Source: Congeria kusceri (Eukaryota > Mollusca > Bivalvia > Myida > Dreissenidae). From it: a stretch of DNA of 64,000 bases. This document shows positions 24,970 through 39,500 of the stretch, piece after piece (position 1 is the stretch's first letter; every line of letters starts with the position of its first letter). Both the position numbers and the translations under genes were made by a program. The stretch lies in assembly GCA_027627225.1 (NCBI GenBank), contig CM051024.1:46907047-46971046 (forward strand), in the 5' to 3' direction. Below the pieces are notes generated by a model. That model searched no databases. It was not told the DNA's origin and saw only the letters and a program-made list of their open reading frames with translations.

Positions 24970-27177
24970 TTTTATAGTTGAAAAACATAACTTTCATTTT
25001 CGATTTTTTCAGAACTCAACAAGAGGGCCATAATGCAGGCCGTCAACTGACTTTTGGTGAAAATATAGGAATTTTTTGTCCAAAATATATGAGGTTTGAA
25101 TATTATTATTACCAAAATATAGGAATTTGACGATAAAAATCTGCTTGGTCAAGCGTTTTGTCAGTAACCATTTCCTTACTTGAGCGCATTATAAAAACTC
25201 TTTTACTTCTAACAACAGGAAAACACAATTCAATGCAGGCTTTACACTTTACCAAGAAACATATCATTATTAAAAAAATAAAATTCACTCAGTACGGCAT
25301 ATGACAAAGTTGACCACCACAAACTTGTTTTTAAGTTGAAAATCAGGATGTTTGAGGTTCGTATCACCTCCGATGTAGAAGGCTTTTCAAACCGAGTATA
25401 ACAGGAATGAGTCCTATGGTCAAGTTTCTTTCTCCATGTAGCTTAATATTCATGACCTAATGGTAACTGTGGATCTGTATGCATCTTTTTTCAGCTTACA
25501 CCATAGTGTCCTCAACATTCAAATAACACACAACATCACAATACCTACAAATAACTTGCAAAATAAAGAATCATGGAAAAATAAGAATTTTCAATACCAA
25601 GACAAATGTGAGGTACTAAGAATACACAGGAAAAAGAAACTGGTCATAGTCAATATAACTTACATAGCACCACACTCAAAACCACAGAAAATACAAAATA
25701 TCTTGGTGATCATTTATAACTACTATATTAAACCTCATATGGTCATCCTGCATAATAAACAATGTAAAAAACAAGGCAAAAACAGTCTGAGATGCATACT
25801 ATTCTGCTATGTGGCACCCTTGGCAAAACTGCATATTCATTCTTTAAAGATGCCAAAAAATTCTTGTTTTACTAAAATGCCCTAGTTCATAATGTAATGT
25901 AATAGAGATGTGTCTGCCTTTTTAAACAGTATAACTTTGACAGTATAAATTTACATTTGAATCCGTAAACAGTCAATATCGATCACCTGAGTTATGGACT
26001 AATCAAAACAAACATTTTGTTCATTTTTTGTGTGTGAAAGCAGCATGGCCCATATTCGAACTCGTCCGAGATTTCATCAATACAAAGCTACCAACCAAGT
26101 TTCATCAAGAAATGACCAAACATGTAGTGTTTTCTAATGCAGCCTCTAATGTTCACAAGCTTTTTAAAAAAATACCAATGGTAACCTTTTTCTTTTTGAC
26201 CTCACATTACCCATATTTGAACTCCTCCAAGATTTCACCAATAGATAGTTCTCATGTGATGTCATAACAGTGGAAATTGGTATGTGGTAGACTTATTATT
26301 TGTGTACCACTGGAAAGCTGAGACCTTTGTCTATATGTTTTATTCCATTCAAAATTAATATGAAAAAGATATAATCAAAATGGTTACATTATAAAAACCA
26401 GGTTTTTTTCTCAGGTTTAGGGGAAGGGGCCTGGCCTTATAATTTAGGGGAAATTTTCATGACAAAACGTCCAAAAGGGGAAAGAAATTGTAAGATTAAC
26501 TTTGAATTTCTGGAAAAGTGCAATTTTTCTGTGGGAAAGGGGCCTTTTTGCTAGCGGAAGCGGCCTTATAAGTCCCCTTTTATATAAGGAAAAAAAAACT
26601 GAAAACTGATATATCGGGTTTACAGTGAAAAAATCGACAGATTCAAATTTCTCATTTTTTATAATGCGTAAGGAAACAAGAACCATGTGCAAAATATGAA
26701 TTTCAAGAGCTTTCCAACGATGTTTAAATCATAAAAATCGGACCAAGAACAAGAAAAAAAAACGAAATTTTGCCCCTATACAGTCTATATCAAAGGGTCT
26801 TGTTTTTACACTCCAACATGGCCACCAATGAAAGGGATTTCCAGTGATTTTCACTTGTGTGGGAACTATCTACATTTGTATAACTAAAATAATGACCATG
26901 TTTTATGAAGATTGGACCAAAAATGCAGCCTCTAGTGTGTTCACAAACATTTTCTTTTAATAGCAATGGCGACTTAGTTTTTGACCCCACATGATCCATA
27001 TTGAAAATTGTCCAAGATTTCACCAATACAATGCAACTGACCAAGTTTTATGAAGATTAAACTAAAAATGTAGTCTCTAGAGTGTTCACAAGGCAAAAGT
27101 TGACGACGCACAACGACGGACGAAGACTGGTCACAATAGCTCACCTTGAGCACTTAGTGCTGAGGTGAGCTAAAAAT
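24970..27177. repeat. Bivalve-type dispersed repeat block
   Basis: Begins near 'aactcaacaagagggccata' (25016) and ends in the hairpin 'agctcaccttgagcac'/'tgctgaggtgagct' (27140-27172). Inside are 'tagagtgttcacaa' and 'accaagttttatgaagatt' phrases typical of these elements. A copy of the 'ggtttaggggaaggggcctg' family is nested at 26398-26600. The plus frame at 25460-25885 has no domain and is taken as chance. Confidence 0.55.
26398..26600 (+). repeat. Partial copy of the 51488-52624 TIR element
   Basis: Matches the left end of the element at 51488 over about 190 bases (ggtttaggggaaggggcctg, gggaaagaaattg, taactttgaattt, tatataaggaaaaaaa). No right terminal repeat is seen, so it is a fragment or a solo end. 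Confidence 0.7.
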
Positions 27178-27274
27178 CAATAACTGCCCAAAAATAGAAT
27201 AAAGCGGTGCCTCAGAAACTAAACATTAGTTTTTTTAGCCTTAGTGTGAGTGTATCATAATGGCCACACAAATT

Positions 27275-27510
27275 TTATGGCAACAATTCAGCAACAACCT
27301 TTTCTTTCTTCTTCATTTCTGTTTGGGCAATTGCCCACACCTGGTGTTTTAATTTCAACCAAGGTAATGATTTCAAGTTTGTATCCCCATTTGTTAGCTG
27401 GAACCTGACAACCTCTGCCTTACAAGGAGGCTTTTTCTTTCGCACGGCTTCTTGCACTAGAGGCTGCATCTGCACCTTCTCCAGGCTGGACCAGATTCTC
27501 TTTTTTGACA
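27275..27510 (-). CDS. SET-YR gene exon 20 (C-terminal domain and stop)
   Basis: Acceptor aattttcag, phase 1 entry. Encodes KKRIWSSLEKVQMQPLVQEA, then PPCKAEVV and SLPWLKLKHQVWAIAQ, ending in TAA at 27275-27277. The KR-x-W-S...C...W-x-x-x-K-x-x-V pattern resembles the short SANT/Myb-like C-terminus of the same fish/mollusc family (recalled). No clear polyadenylation signal seen. Confidence 0.78.
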
Positions 27511-30500
27511 CTGAAAATTTTGCCAAAAAGTAAATGATTAACAATCTAGAGGTTACTCTTTTAAACTTAAGACAATCTCAAATCCAGATTACACATCTGA
27601 CATGCTATTGAATCATACTATTCCCACCAACATGCTAGGTTCATTAGCAGAGCCCAGAATTATAACAAGAGCCCCGGAAAACGGACGTCAAGCTCGACAA
27701 TCCTCTGTTTTTTACTGCAATAAAGGCAGTGTTTATTCAAATACGGCTCTGACAGTGCACAGAAGACGACACATAGAAGGTCATATTCAGGCAACCTTCC
27801 CGTCAGCTAATCGAATGCTAGCTTTCAAGTTTTTGAGTTTTAATATATCAAAAAAGAAATTCTATGTTTTAACTGACCTACAAGTATGTGCAATTACAAA
27901 GAATCCTGTATTTTTATAACTCACTGAAACTCCATAGCAATGACTTTGTGACTTATTAATATAAAACAAATAAAAATATCATATTTTTTTACATGAAGTC
28001 TCAGTCTTCCATAGGTTGCATGATGCAGTTTAAATTTAGTGTCTGACAAATTAAGCTAAAATTTAAATTTAGGTAATAATGGCGAGTTTAGAAATTCCCT
28101 TTATTGAAGAATAAAAAACTGAATGGGTTGTCCTCAGATCTTCCAGTTTAAGAAGATTGTGCACTTTAGTCAGAGCGGTGAACCCCTTTAAATGCAGAAA
28201 AAGCACAATGAATTCCTCAACAATACCTTGAACCATTCTTTTCTTTGATGGTGGAGCCTTGCAGGGTACATCGTCCTCGGCAGTGTCCGACTGAAGATCT
28301 GAAAAGGAGAGCAGAATAGAACATAACAGATTCAATTGATGTTTGAAACCATGGTTTCATAAAAGAAAATAGAAATACTGTAGCATTTGTGCCAGCAAGA
28401 GAAAATGCTTTTTTTTGTATTACAATTTTATCAAGAATTCTGAAGAAGGAAGACCATTTTCAAATGCCAACACATTTTTGTCTGCCGCACAATGTCCATG
28501 TCAAATGAAGGTCAAGGTCAAAGTACATGTCAGAGTGGAGAACCCTCTTAAATGCAGAAAAAGCACAATGAATTCTTTAACAATACCTTGAACCATTCTT
28601 TTCTTTGATGGTGGAGCCTTGCAGGGTACATTGTCGTCGTCAGTGTCCGACTGAAGATCTGAAAAGGAGACCAGAATATAACATAAATGATTCAAATGAA
28701 GTTTCAAACCGGTAAGTTTTTATAAAAGAAAATGGAAATACTGTAGCATTTGTGCCAGCAAGAGAAAATGTTCTTTTATTCGTAATACAATTTTATCAAG
28801 AATTCTGAAGAAGGAAGACCATTTTCAAATGCCAACGCATTTCTGTCTGCCGCACAATGTCTATGTCATGTGAAGGTCAAGGTCAAAGTACATGTCAGAG
28901 TGGAGAACCCCTTAAATGCAGAAAAAGCACAATGAATTCTTTCACAATACCTTGAACCATTGTTTTCTTTGATGGTGGAGCCTTGCTGGGTACATCGTCC
29001 TCGTCCGGCTGAAGATCTGAAAAGGAGACCAGATTATATATAATATAAAGGATTCAATTGAAGTTTCAAACCGTGTTTTTATAAAAGAAAATGGAAATAC
29101 TGTGGCATTTGTGCCAGCAAGGGAAAATGCTTTTTTTTCTAAATACAATGTTATAAAGAATTCTAAAGAAGGAAAAGAACATTTTCAGACGCCAACGCTT
29201 GTCTGTCTGCCGCACAATGTCTATGTCATGTGAAGGTCAAGGTCAAAGTACACATACCAACTGACAAGCTCTGTGGCAAGAAAGTTTTTGAATATGAATA
29301 GACTCCATCCAAGAATAAATAAGTTTCAAGAATTTGGATACCGGTATATCACTGTCAGAATTTCTACATATAGGATACATGTCTTAATTCCATGTAACAG
29401 AACTGACACCCTGTGCCTTTTCATAAAGTTTTCAAATTATCATTCCTGGTTTACAGAGTAGGTGTGACATCTGTGAATATACTGTAAATATATATGTTTT
29501 TTCAAAGCAATAACTTTTATCTAGAAGTACACAAGGTGAATGTTCAAAAAAATGTTGATACTGCACTCTGGTGATGTCAATAAAATTCTTTTAGAAGTAT
29601 CCAATGCCTTTTATTATACTACGATGTTAATAAGATTTAGTATAATAAGTAATTACCAAAGTCCTCTTCAGCACCATCCTCATCATTTTCTCCATCTTCC
29701 TCTTCACTTTCTTCGAAATCTGCAGAATGAACAATATATTGTTTTATTCAACCACACCATCTCCAACAAGCTGGTGGTTGGTATAAGGACCACAACTCCA
29801 GCATTCTTTATTCAAATCAATACAACAACTAGTTTGTTTCTGAAAAAAAAATGGCATGTCTCCCACCACTGCCCAACGATCCCACCCCTTTGTAATGGGA
29901 CTGGAAATATGAAAAAAAATTACCTGGTATAAGTCAACAAAGCAAACAAATATTGACAAAATTGCATACTAAGCTTAATTAATACTATTTTATGATAAAT
30001 TTACAAAACAGTTCGAATTTTATATGCCTCTCGTAGATTTCATAACAGCTTTTGATCAAGGTGGTTCTTTTAAGAAATATGAAACATGGAGATATTTATT
30101 TACTATTTATGCCCCATAACACAGTCCCAGTGTGTATATAGTAATAATTTTGTTTCCAAATCATTTTCTTCTGATTTCTGATGTCTCAGATTTTCTCTAT
30201 AGATTAAAAGAAATCAACAAAATCCTTTTTTTAGATGAGTGAGTTTCTGATTAGGTTTCTATACATATTTATAGCAAACATTGTCCATTAAAACCTGGAG
30301 TCCCACATTAATTCATCAATGTCATAAGAAACAAGGAGATAGACATTTCATTATTAAGTTTACGAGCAGTCAGTTTTTCAGCCAAATCATTTTAACAACT
30401 GTACCATATTTCTGTACTGAGCAATACATGAGAAATACATATTCACTTCTGACTCAGAATTTCTTTATGTTTTAAATTTGTTTTCATTACATTGCAAAAT

Positions 30501-33500
30501 AGGCAATTCACAACTAGACAAAAACACCTTAAACTAAACTAGCCCGTGAAAAGACCACTGATGCCAAAGACTAAATAATTAAGCACTGCTCTTAATGGAC
30601 CATGGTCGGCGATCTGATTGGCTGAAAATGTAGGTTATATTCTTAAGTATCAATTCTCAATTTAGTATCTTCAGCCGGTACTGAGAAAATGTGTGGACCC
30701 TGAGAATTTCTTCTTTTTTTTTTACGACATAACACACACATAATGGACAAGTAACACCTAATGCCTCACACCCACTATCCTTGTAGCTAGAAATCAGAAA
30801 TTACCTTCAAGATTGATGTCATCCAAGCTACGTCCTGCAAACTGAGCTGCCTTGCCTTCCTCTATGGACATGAGAAGTCGCGACACCTTTGCCAACTCTA
30901 TCACATCGTCCTGAAGACGGTAAAAGCGTCTGTGCACACTCAGTTCGTGGCCCATGTGACGCGCCAACTCCCCCAATTCTGACTCGGACAGATTGAAAAC
31001 CTGGAACAAATGCAGCATTTACCAATAATGATATTGATAACATAATTAAGCTACACTGCATGTATATAGGTAAGTTGCAGTCAATTTTATTCACATCATA
31101 ATTCCTGAAAAGAAATAACTGCACATAAATCTCAAGTGCCATGTGATTAGGAAGTGGGTTTGTTTGTATGGTTTTAATGTGCACTGACAGAATGTACCGA
31201 AACATCATCATCTGCAACATATCACTGATAATTGACACTCTGGCTCACCTGTGACACAGTGGCTAGGTATTTTCTTAGCTTTGTGCTGGTGATTCTTTCT
31301 GGGAATTGCAGCTCACAGGCCTGTACTGTCCTTCTGATGCAGTCACTTCCCCTCTTAAAGTTGCTGTCTCCCTGAAAGGAAACAAGTAGTGACATCAAAG
31401 CATAAGAGAAATCACTTGCTGCTGAACTGGTTTTGGAAAGTTTTCAAGAGCTACAGACAAGCTTTTGAGATCATTGGATTTATAACTAGTGTTGGTAATT
31501 GGACCCTAAATTACAGGACTGATTTAAGGATACTGAAATGATAGACCATCTATTATTCATGTTCTGGTGAGTATTTACTCCAATGTTATTCATGATGTGC
31601 TTTCACAATAAAATTAAATAATTTTACAGCATATATTACATCTAGTACATGTAAAAGTAATAATATTTAACTTTTGATTCTTTGAACAATAATCATATTT
31701 TTCGGCCCTAGGCTGACTGATTTCTATTTGACGTCCGTTCTACTTACAGTGCTATGTCAAGGTCGTTGACATTGTTACAGAGCATTCTAACTGATCAGCA
31801 AAATTGTGTACGGAGATATTTCCTGAGATTAGAACTTTTCCCTATTTATTGAGAATAATCAATTTCTATGCAGGTATATCCAAATGGCAAGCATGAAGTC
31901 ATTCAATGGATTTACTTTTAAACAATCATTTCCTTGCTAGCCTGGTTTCAAAGACTACAAATTTCGGAACCAAACAGCCATTTGATCTGTTTGTACATTG
32001 GTACTGGCTCCTTTGGCGGCCTGTATGACTAAATACCAAACATGAGTCATATTGGGAAAAATGAATGAAGATTTCAAATGTGAATATTTTTTAATGGAAC
32101 ACAAAATGAAATGAAAACACAGTTGACCGCAATTCTTCACATTCAATATGCTAATGTAGTAGCGACCAAAATGTTGCAGTTTTCCTTTACACATTATAAA
32201 AACAACATTTAAAGGATTGGTGTCATTTATGTAAACATTTCATGTTATATGGCCAAGAACCTTTTCTAAAAATACTTCTTGAAGTTTTCCTTTGCTGTTA
32301 TATAATTTTGTAAAGACAGAGAAAATTAGGACTGAATTACCTAATTCATTTTCCAGACTTTTCACAGACTGTGGGAACCAAGTAACAAAGTTGAGAACAA
32401 ACTCGAGTTTATCAAATTTATAGTGCAAAGACTGTAACTCTGACATACCTGTGCAAATACATGCGGATTGCAACTTTTCACCCCTCCTTCTGCCCTTTTG
32501 TCCACCAAAGCTTGTATGGCTGCCACCATTGTTTTGGTAAGAAGAACAGGCACGCGCTTGTACTGCTTTCCAACAACTTCTACCAAACTCATTCTAGAAA
32601 AGAAAACATTCAGTTAAATAATGTATCCTTTCGAAAAAAAAAACAGTAAGTGTATATTCTGTAGACACTATAATCCTCCAACAATAATTTGATGGTTATA
32701 ACCATTACCTAGAGGAATCCAAAACAAAAAATAGTTAAAACCAGAAACTATGGTCAATGGTCTACGACTCTGATATCACTGATAAATAGAAGAAAACAAA
32801 GAACAAACATCTCCCCCCCCCACACAAAAAAACATAGGTCACTTGAAAGCCAAGGTCAAATTTACACAACTGCTGGAAAGGTCTTGTGGCAAGGATATTC
32901 ATGTACATGTATAAAAAGAATCCACAAAGGGATAAGAAAGTTATAGCCAACATGCTGCTGCCACCGACACCCTAACTATGTTAATACCCGATTTTTTACA
33001 TGCAAGGACATGTCTCAAGAAAATCTTAACAATCAAGGTGCATACTAATGAAGTATATTGTTTCCTGCTTAGAAGTGATAGTCCGCTGTAGATTATCCAG
33101 GACTGCTCTACAGGTATCCGTCTGAACTACCAAAATGCATTTAAAACTAAATCAACTTACGTCTTCATCAAATGCTTTTCTATTGGTTGCAATGTTGAAA
33201 CAAGTTCTTGGTTTTCTCTTCCCCAAGCAGGTCGACCTACAAACTGTGAAGTTAGCATCTTTGACCCCTCACTCGCCCGTCTTTTGTTGAAAAGTATGAC
33301 TCTAGCGACTGTTACTTCTGCAAGCGCATTCCAGTGACTTGCGCATGGGCAGTCCAGCAACAAACTTGTCCTTTCAACGGTGGTAGTCTCTAAGTAGTTC
33401 TGAAGCAAACAAGAATAAACTGTAAAGGAGCCATACTTATGGAGTATATATTTTATGGCAACTTTAACCCAACACTGATCTGCAGAAAAAATACAGCATC

Positions 33501-36500
33501 ATTTGCGTACACAAGTTTTTTTTTGAAGATTTGACCTACTGACCTAGTTTTTTGAACCAACATGACCCACTTTTGAAGAATTTATAAAGACAAGCATCCT
33601 GACCAAATTTCATGAAGATCTGATAAAAAATGTAGACTCTATTGCGTACACAATCTATAACTGTTGCTGACGCACGATGCCAGACAAATGATGATCAGAA
33701 GAGCTCACATTGAGCACTTCATGCTCAGGTAAGCTAACAAATTGTTAGAGGAACACTTGATTATGCTACACACCAAATATCATAGCTCTATGCCTGGTTT
33801 TGGACAAGAATATTTTTAAAGTTTTTCAAGTTGCCAAGGCAACCAGAATTCTACATGGAATTCTTTGAATCACTTTGGTACAGCTTCGTGCAAGGAACAT
33901 CCCTGCCAAGTTTCACGAACATTTGCCAAGCGGTTTAGGACGATATGTTATTTGAAGTTAAGGTAAAATGTTGAGGTGAGCTAATAGACAGATTACAACT
34001 TAAGGTACAAAAATTGCATCTACTGGTTCACATAATAGGGATAATTTTACTCACCACATATTTCAAAAGATCCTCTGTCAATGGTAGAAGTACTTTCTTG
34101 TTATATTTCCTTTCTGATAGTGTGTGATGTGCAAGAGAGGAGACTGCTTCAGAGAATTCCTCAGTATACAGGCTGATAAACTGATCTGTTTCATCTTTTT
34201 TTGAAATTTCCAGTTTTCTGATGGCTTGGCCTCTTTTCAACACAGCAATTTTCTTCAAAAGCTGGCCTGCTTTCAAAGCTAAAGAAGGTTTTTTAAATGT
34301 TCTGGTTCCAGTTGATGATCCTTCTGTGGATTCTCCAGACATATTACCCACAGCTTTCAAACATATGTCAAATTTACTGGGTGTAATAAAATCATCAATA
34401 TCAGCCGACTCTAGACCAGTTAGAGATCTCAGTTCAATTTTGACTCGTCCAAGAATTCTTAATTTCTCTCTGACTTGACAAGCACGTTGGAGGCCAAGCT
34501 TTCGTAGTTGCACCTTTCCAAACAGTAGTAGCAGTTTGTCATTCTTCACAGCACGGCTGACATCGTCCATATGAAAGCGCTTCACAACATGATCAATGAA
34601 TTCTTCACTGTCTGATCCAAACACATCTGTTCCTAAAGCCCCTTGAAGTATGTATTCTGCTGAACGGACGCAATCATCTGCCGATTTTTTTACCTCTACT
34701 GCATTACTGACATTGATTTTCTCTTCTTTGAAAGAACAAGTTTTTACATGTCTCCAAAGTTCACCTTTCACAAAGAATGTCAAACAATATGGGCATGGAA
34801 GATAATTGCTGGCAGAACTTCCCTTCTCTTGTGCTGGGCGCCTTCCAACATAAAAAACACCGTTCTTTTTTATCAACACACTAATGTTATGGTTGAAGTT
34901 TCCCAGGTTCCGGTATTTTGCAAACACCCTCTTTCTCTTGGCTGAATCATCTGCGGAATTTTCCTTGGATGTGGATGGCAGCTGCCCAATCTCTGGGACA
35001 TCTTGATGAGCCTTTTCCAAATGTCTTGCCATTTTACTAACGGATTTTTCGCAGAAGAAACAGCAATGCTTTTTCGAGTAGTCTCGTTTTTCTGAATCTG
35101 TTACTGTCTGTATAACAATTTCTGGAGAAAAAATAAATAAAAAATTACTAAGGCATTTGGTATATCTGTATATGGTGGCAATCCTGTGCATAAATTCAAA
35201 ATGTGTATGGTTTACATTCTTGGCATCAGACGATGACAATGCAGACATGTATGAGTTTTTGAACTATTTACTCAGTTGGGTGGTACATGTACATCCTGTC
35301 GTTTGTAACTGTGTTTTCCCACAGAAGAGGACCCAACCTTAGAATAAAACATTTTCTTCATTGTTATTCCATCGTTGACAAAAAGGCTTTGTAATATATT
35401 TAACAATAGAAATGAAAGTCCATATAAGTTATGCAAATACACTCAACAATGAAGTTAACCAGTTTACATAATTTATGCAGATTAAAAATAAAAATAAAAC
35501 AAAACATGCTGCGTTCAGATTTACACCATGCAGGCTTGCAACACTAGCATTTAAGCCTACCATTAAAGACTGAAAGACTCTCTGACTTGCAGGTTGTTAT
35601 GGAAGTAATTGTTGAATCTAGAAATAATTTGGTCACATGAAATAATATCGGACAAAAGCTGTGAACAGTATTTTCCATGATGCCAGATTTACTGGAGTAT
35701 ATTCTCTAATCAAGAGACAGTTTTAGAACATCTGTTGAGTCTGTGGATAATTCTTATTGATAGAAGTTATTAAAACACAACTGCACTAAGCGGAGACAGA
35801 AAAAGACAAGTGCATATTTTGTTTGATTGTGTAAAGTGATGAGGATAGCTACACATACTTAACACCGCATTACTTAACCTGAAGACCTACTACAGGTAAT
35901 ATACATGATCTTTACAGGTCTTTGCGCGACCACATTGCCAAAACCATGCATTTGTTTCCTACAAGAAGACTCCATTTCCAAATGGACGGAATGTGCTGAG
36001 TAGTTACGAATGAGGAAAATGGAAATCACTAGTGGGCCATGCCGGAGATGGCAGTGTTTTTATGAGTAAAAATGATCGCTGTTTCCTGAAGATCTTTGGA
36101 GTAACTGGGAAGAGACTGGATGGAGCTTAAAACATGACGTAGAATTGCCTATTCTTGTAATTGAACATTTTACAGTCTGGATGGTACTTTGCTGATTTTG
36201 ATTTCCCATTTCAGGTCTGCTTTACTAAACTTGTTTATCTCCGCATGGAATTCACATATATTTATTTCTGCAAATTTCCTTGTTTTTTTTTCACACTTCT
36301 TCCCTGTTTTGTAATCAGTGCCATATACTAAATAGGTGTTTACGTAAAAGACAAAACTGCAGTGTAAGGAATACATTTACACAAGACTGGAGGAGAGCAT
36401 GGAAAAGCACAGATACAAGATTGGGTTTACAACTTGATAAGGGTAAACTGTCTGAAAACACACGTGCATGTCCACATTTTCGATGTCAGATGTGAAGAAT

Positions 36501-39500
36501 GTACACCATACTCAGTTCTAATTTTGGCACAGGATGGCTTCAATACAGAATGACTTGTATGTATCTAATATATAGCACTGACACACTGGAAAAAAACACA
36601 ATTGTTTGCCGAATTTCACAACAAAAATGTAAAATTCATAAGGGACTTTTCTTCAGCCTTTTCACTATCTTCAGGAACCAATTTCTGTGGACATTAAATT
36701 TCGTGGGTAAAAATGTTTGTGGATTTTCCATTTCTGAATTTCATGGGTACATAAATTTGTTGGTTTTTCGTTTTCTTAACAAGTTGACAGAGCATGCTGT
36801 TATATTCCTTGAATTGAATTTGTGGATATGTCAACTCATGAAATCCCACAAAATGAACCCAGCAAAACTTATAAATCACAAGCAATTTGTACTAAAAAGC
36901 ACATTGTTGCTGCAATATGTAGGATTTACCTTCTTTTTCTGGAATAGATCCTGTTGTTGAATCCGCAGATACCTTTATTGGGCCCTTTGAGAGAAAAAGT
37001 ATATATAATTATTCATTTAATAACAACAGACAGGTATTTCGGTTTTATTTTGAATATTTATACCAATAATGAAAATTACTCATGACATAGATTTGCTAAA
37101 CTTTTAACTTGCAGTTTCAATTGTCTTTGTTCAAGTTACACAAAAGCTACATTGAGCATAATATGCCAGTTCTTGCAGAAAGCTGACTCATGAGTGACTA
37201 CTATCTGTATACACAAAGAACAAAGCACTTACAGATGAATAGACATTCCTTATAAACCATGAATGTATTCTAAACAATATAATCTCTCTAATACCAATAA
37301 ACAAATCTGGCATAGCTCACCTGTACTTCAATTATTTCTGAGGCTTCAGAATCTGATACTGTTTCAAGGTGAGGATCACCTGCTGATCCTACTACATTCA
37401 ATAGCAAGTCGTGAGGATCTGTATGGTCATCATGATCAATGAAGACTGTTACAACACCTGTTGGGCAAAATTAGTCTTGCATCTAATACTGACAAAAAAC
37501 TAAGTATTAGACATTACACTATTCTAAGCAGTATAGCCAAAGACCACAATCAACTCCATTCATTTATGGAAGTCGGTAAACTACACTTGTGCAAAGTGCC
37601 TTGCAGTTCAGTACCTTGCAGTAAAAAAACAACTTTTCTACATGCAACACTTTGTCTCAACAACGTATGTTTTAAACTGTCAACTCTGAACAAAAGTGCC
37701 AAACTGTCGCAATATTTGCCTGTCAGACATTCGATTAAAACACCACGAAGAAAATGTCTTATTTTAACTAACAAATACCAGTAAGACATTATCAATTTCA
37801 TTCAGAGTCACCAAGATTTGCATGAGAGCATCCCTACTACACTAAATGAATACAAAGATTATAACTAGCACTCACAAATTGTAGTTATTCACTCACTTCA
37901 TTCACAGTCACCAAGATTTGCATGAGAGCATCACTTATACACTGAATGAATACAAAGATTATAACTAGCACTCACAAACTGTAGTTATTCACTCACTTCA
38001 TTCAGAGTCACCAAGATTTGCATGAGAGCTTCACTTATACACTGAATGAATACAAAGATTATAACTAGCACTCACAAACTGTAGTTATTCACTCACTTCA
38101 TTCCGAGTCACCAAGATTTGCATGAGAGCATCACTTATACACTGAATGAATACAAAGATTATAACTACCCACTCACAAACTGTAGTTATTCACTCACTTC
38201 ATTCACAGTCACCAAGATTTGCATGAGAGCATCACTTATACACTGAATGAATACAAAGATTATAACTAGCACTCACAAACTGTAGTTATTCACTCACTTC
38301 ATTCAGAGTCACCAAGATTTGCATGAGAGCATCACTTATACACTGAATGAATACAAAGATTATAACTAGCACTCACAAACTGTAGTTATTCACTCACTTC
38401 ATTCAGAGTCACCAAGATTTGCATGACAGAATCACACCAAATTACAACCTAAATTATATACAACAGGGATCAATACTGTAGCAGTTTTAGCATGGGTGTT
38501 GAAAAGATGAATGCAGAATAATAAAACAGACGTGTCTTTTTGACATGAACCTCCCTGCCTGGGTATGGACACAAACTGATGTCATCTGTTAAACAACATT
38601 ACTGCATGAACTGCTGCCTCGCACAGCAAAATATGGAAGCAAATTTTGGGGTAGGTTTCAACAAATGCCTCAAGCCATGAAAGAGAAAGACTAAGCACCA
38701 CACCTTTAAAACAGTACCTGTATATGATTAAAGAGCTAAGACAAATTTCAGACAATGATGGGTACCTGCAGGTTCTGGTTCCCTATCAATTTCTGAACTG
38801 CTCTGGTGGCAGTACTCCTGCTTGCCCCTTGTTTGCTTCTGCTCCACATCCTAAAACACAATAATTGTAAACTTTATTGCCATCACTTAATTAAATCATT
38901 GAAAACGATTGTTTTCGATGCATTCCAGACCAGTAAAATACAGAATGTTGTATTTAATCGTATGATCACTCAGGTAAATTAGTGTACCGATTTCACAACA
39001 AATAAATCAATAGCATGTTTGCTTCAGGGTATTTGAGAATTAAATTGGGTTATGCCATTAATATCAGTCTTTTTTTATCAGTCACTGTTGAAACACCCTT
39101 ATTCTGAAACTGTGGAATGTTGAAAGCTAATGAATCTGAGCAAGTTGGATCCTAGTTTCACACAATCCCTGCCCTACCTTGCACTTTTCCTCTTTCTGAG
39201 CCTTGATCTCAGGAGTTGCGAGTTCTTCCCCTTGCCGAGTCTTGATGACCTGAGCGAGGTAGACTTTTCGTCTCTGAGCTTTGACCTCCTGAGCTTGATC
39301 ATGTCCCAATTTCTGAGCCCCAATCTCCTCAGCTGTGCCATATTCCCTTTTCTGAGCCTTAATCTCCTGAGCTGTGCAACTTTCCTCTTTCTGAGCCTTG
39401 ATCTCTAAAGCTGTGTCAACTTTCCCTGTCTGAGCTTCGATTTCCTGAACTGGGCCACCATCCTTTTTATGAGCCTTCATCTTATGAGCTGGATCATATC

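Larger units (their letters stand above)
28165..29255 (-). repeat. Three ~360-bp tandem units, each carrying one exon
   Basis: 'aatgcagaaaaagcacaatg' recurs at 28191, 28551 and about 28914 (periods 360 and 363). Units include 'ctgtagcatttgtgccagca' and 'gaaggtcaaggtcaaagtac'. Each encloses a 66-72-base coding exon with both splice sites, so this is a recent exon triplication. Confidence 0.9.

Noticed and set aside
25460..25885. 141-codon plus-strand frame
   Set aside because: Lies within a dispersed repeat block, low-complexity Asn/Lys/Ile composition, no domain.
36499..36960. 153-codon plus-strand frame
   Set aside because: Overlaps minus-strand exon 10 and a repeat rich in 'aatttcgtgggta'; no recognisable domain.
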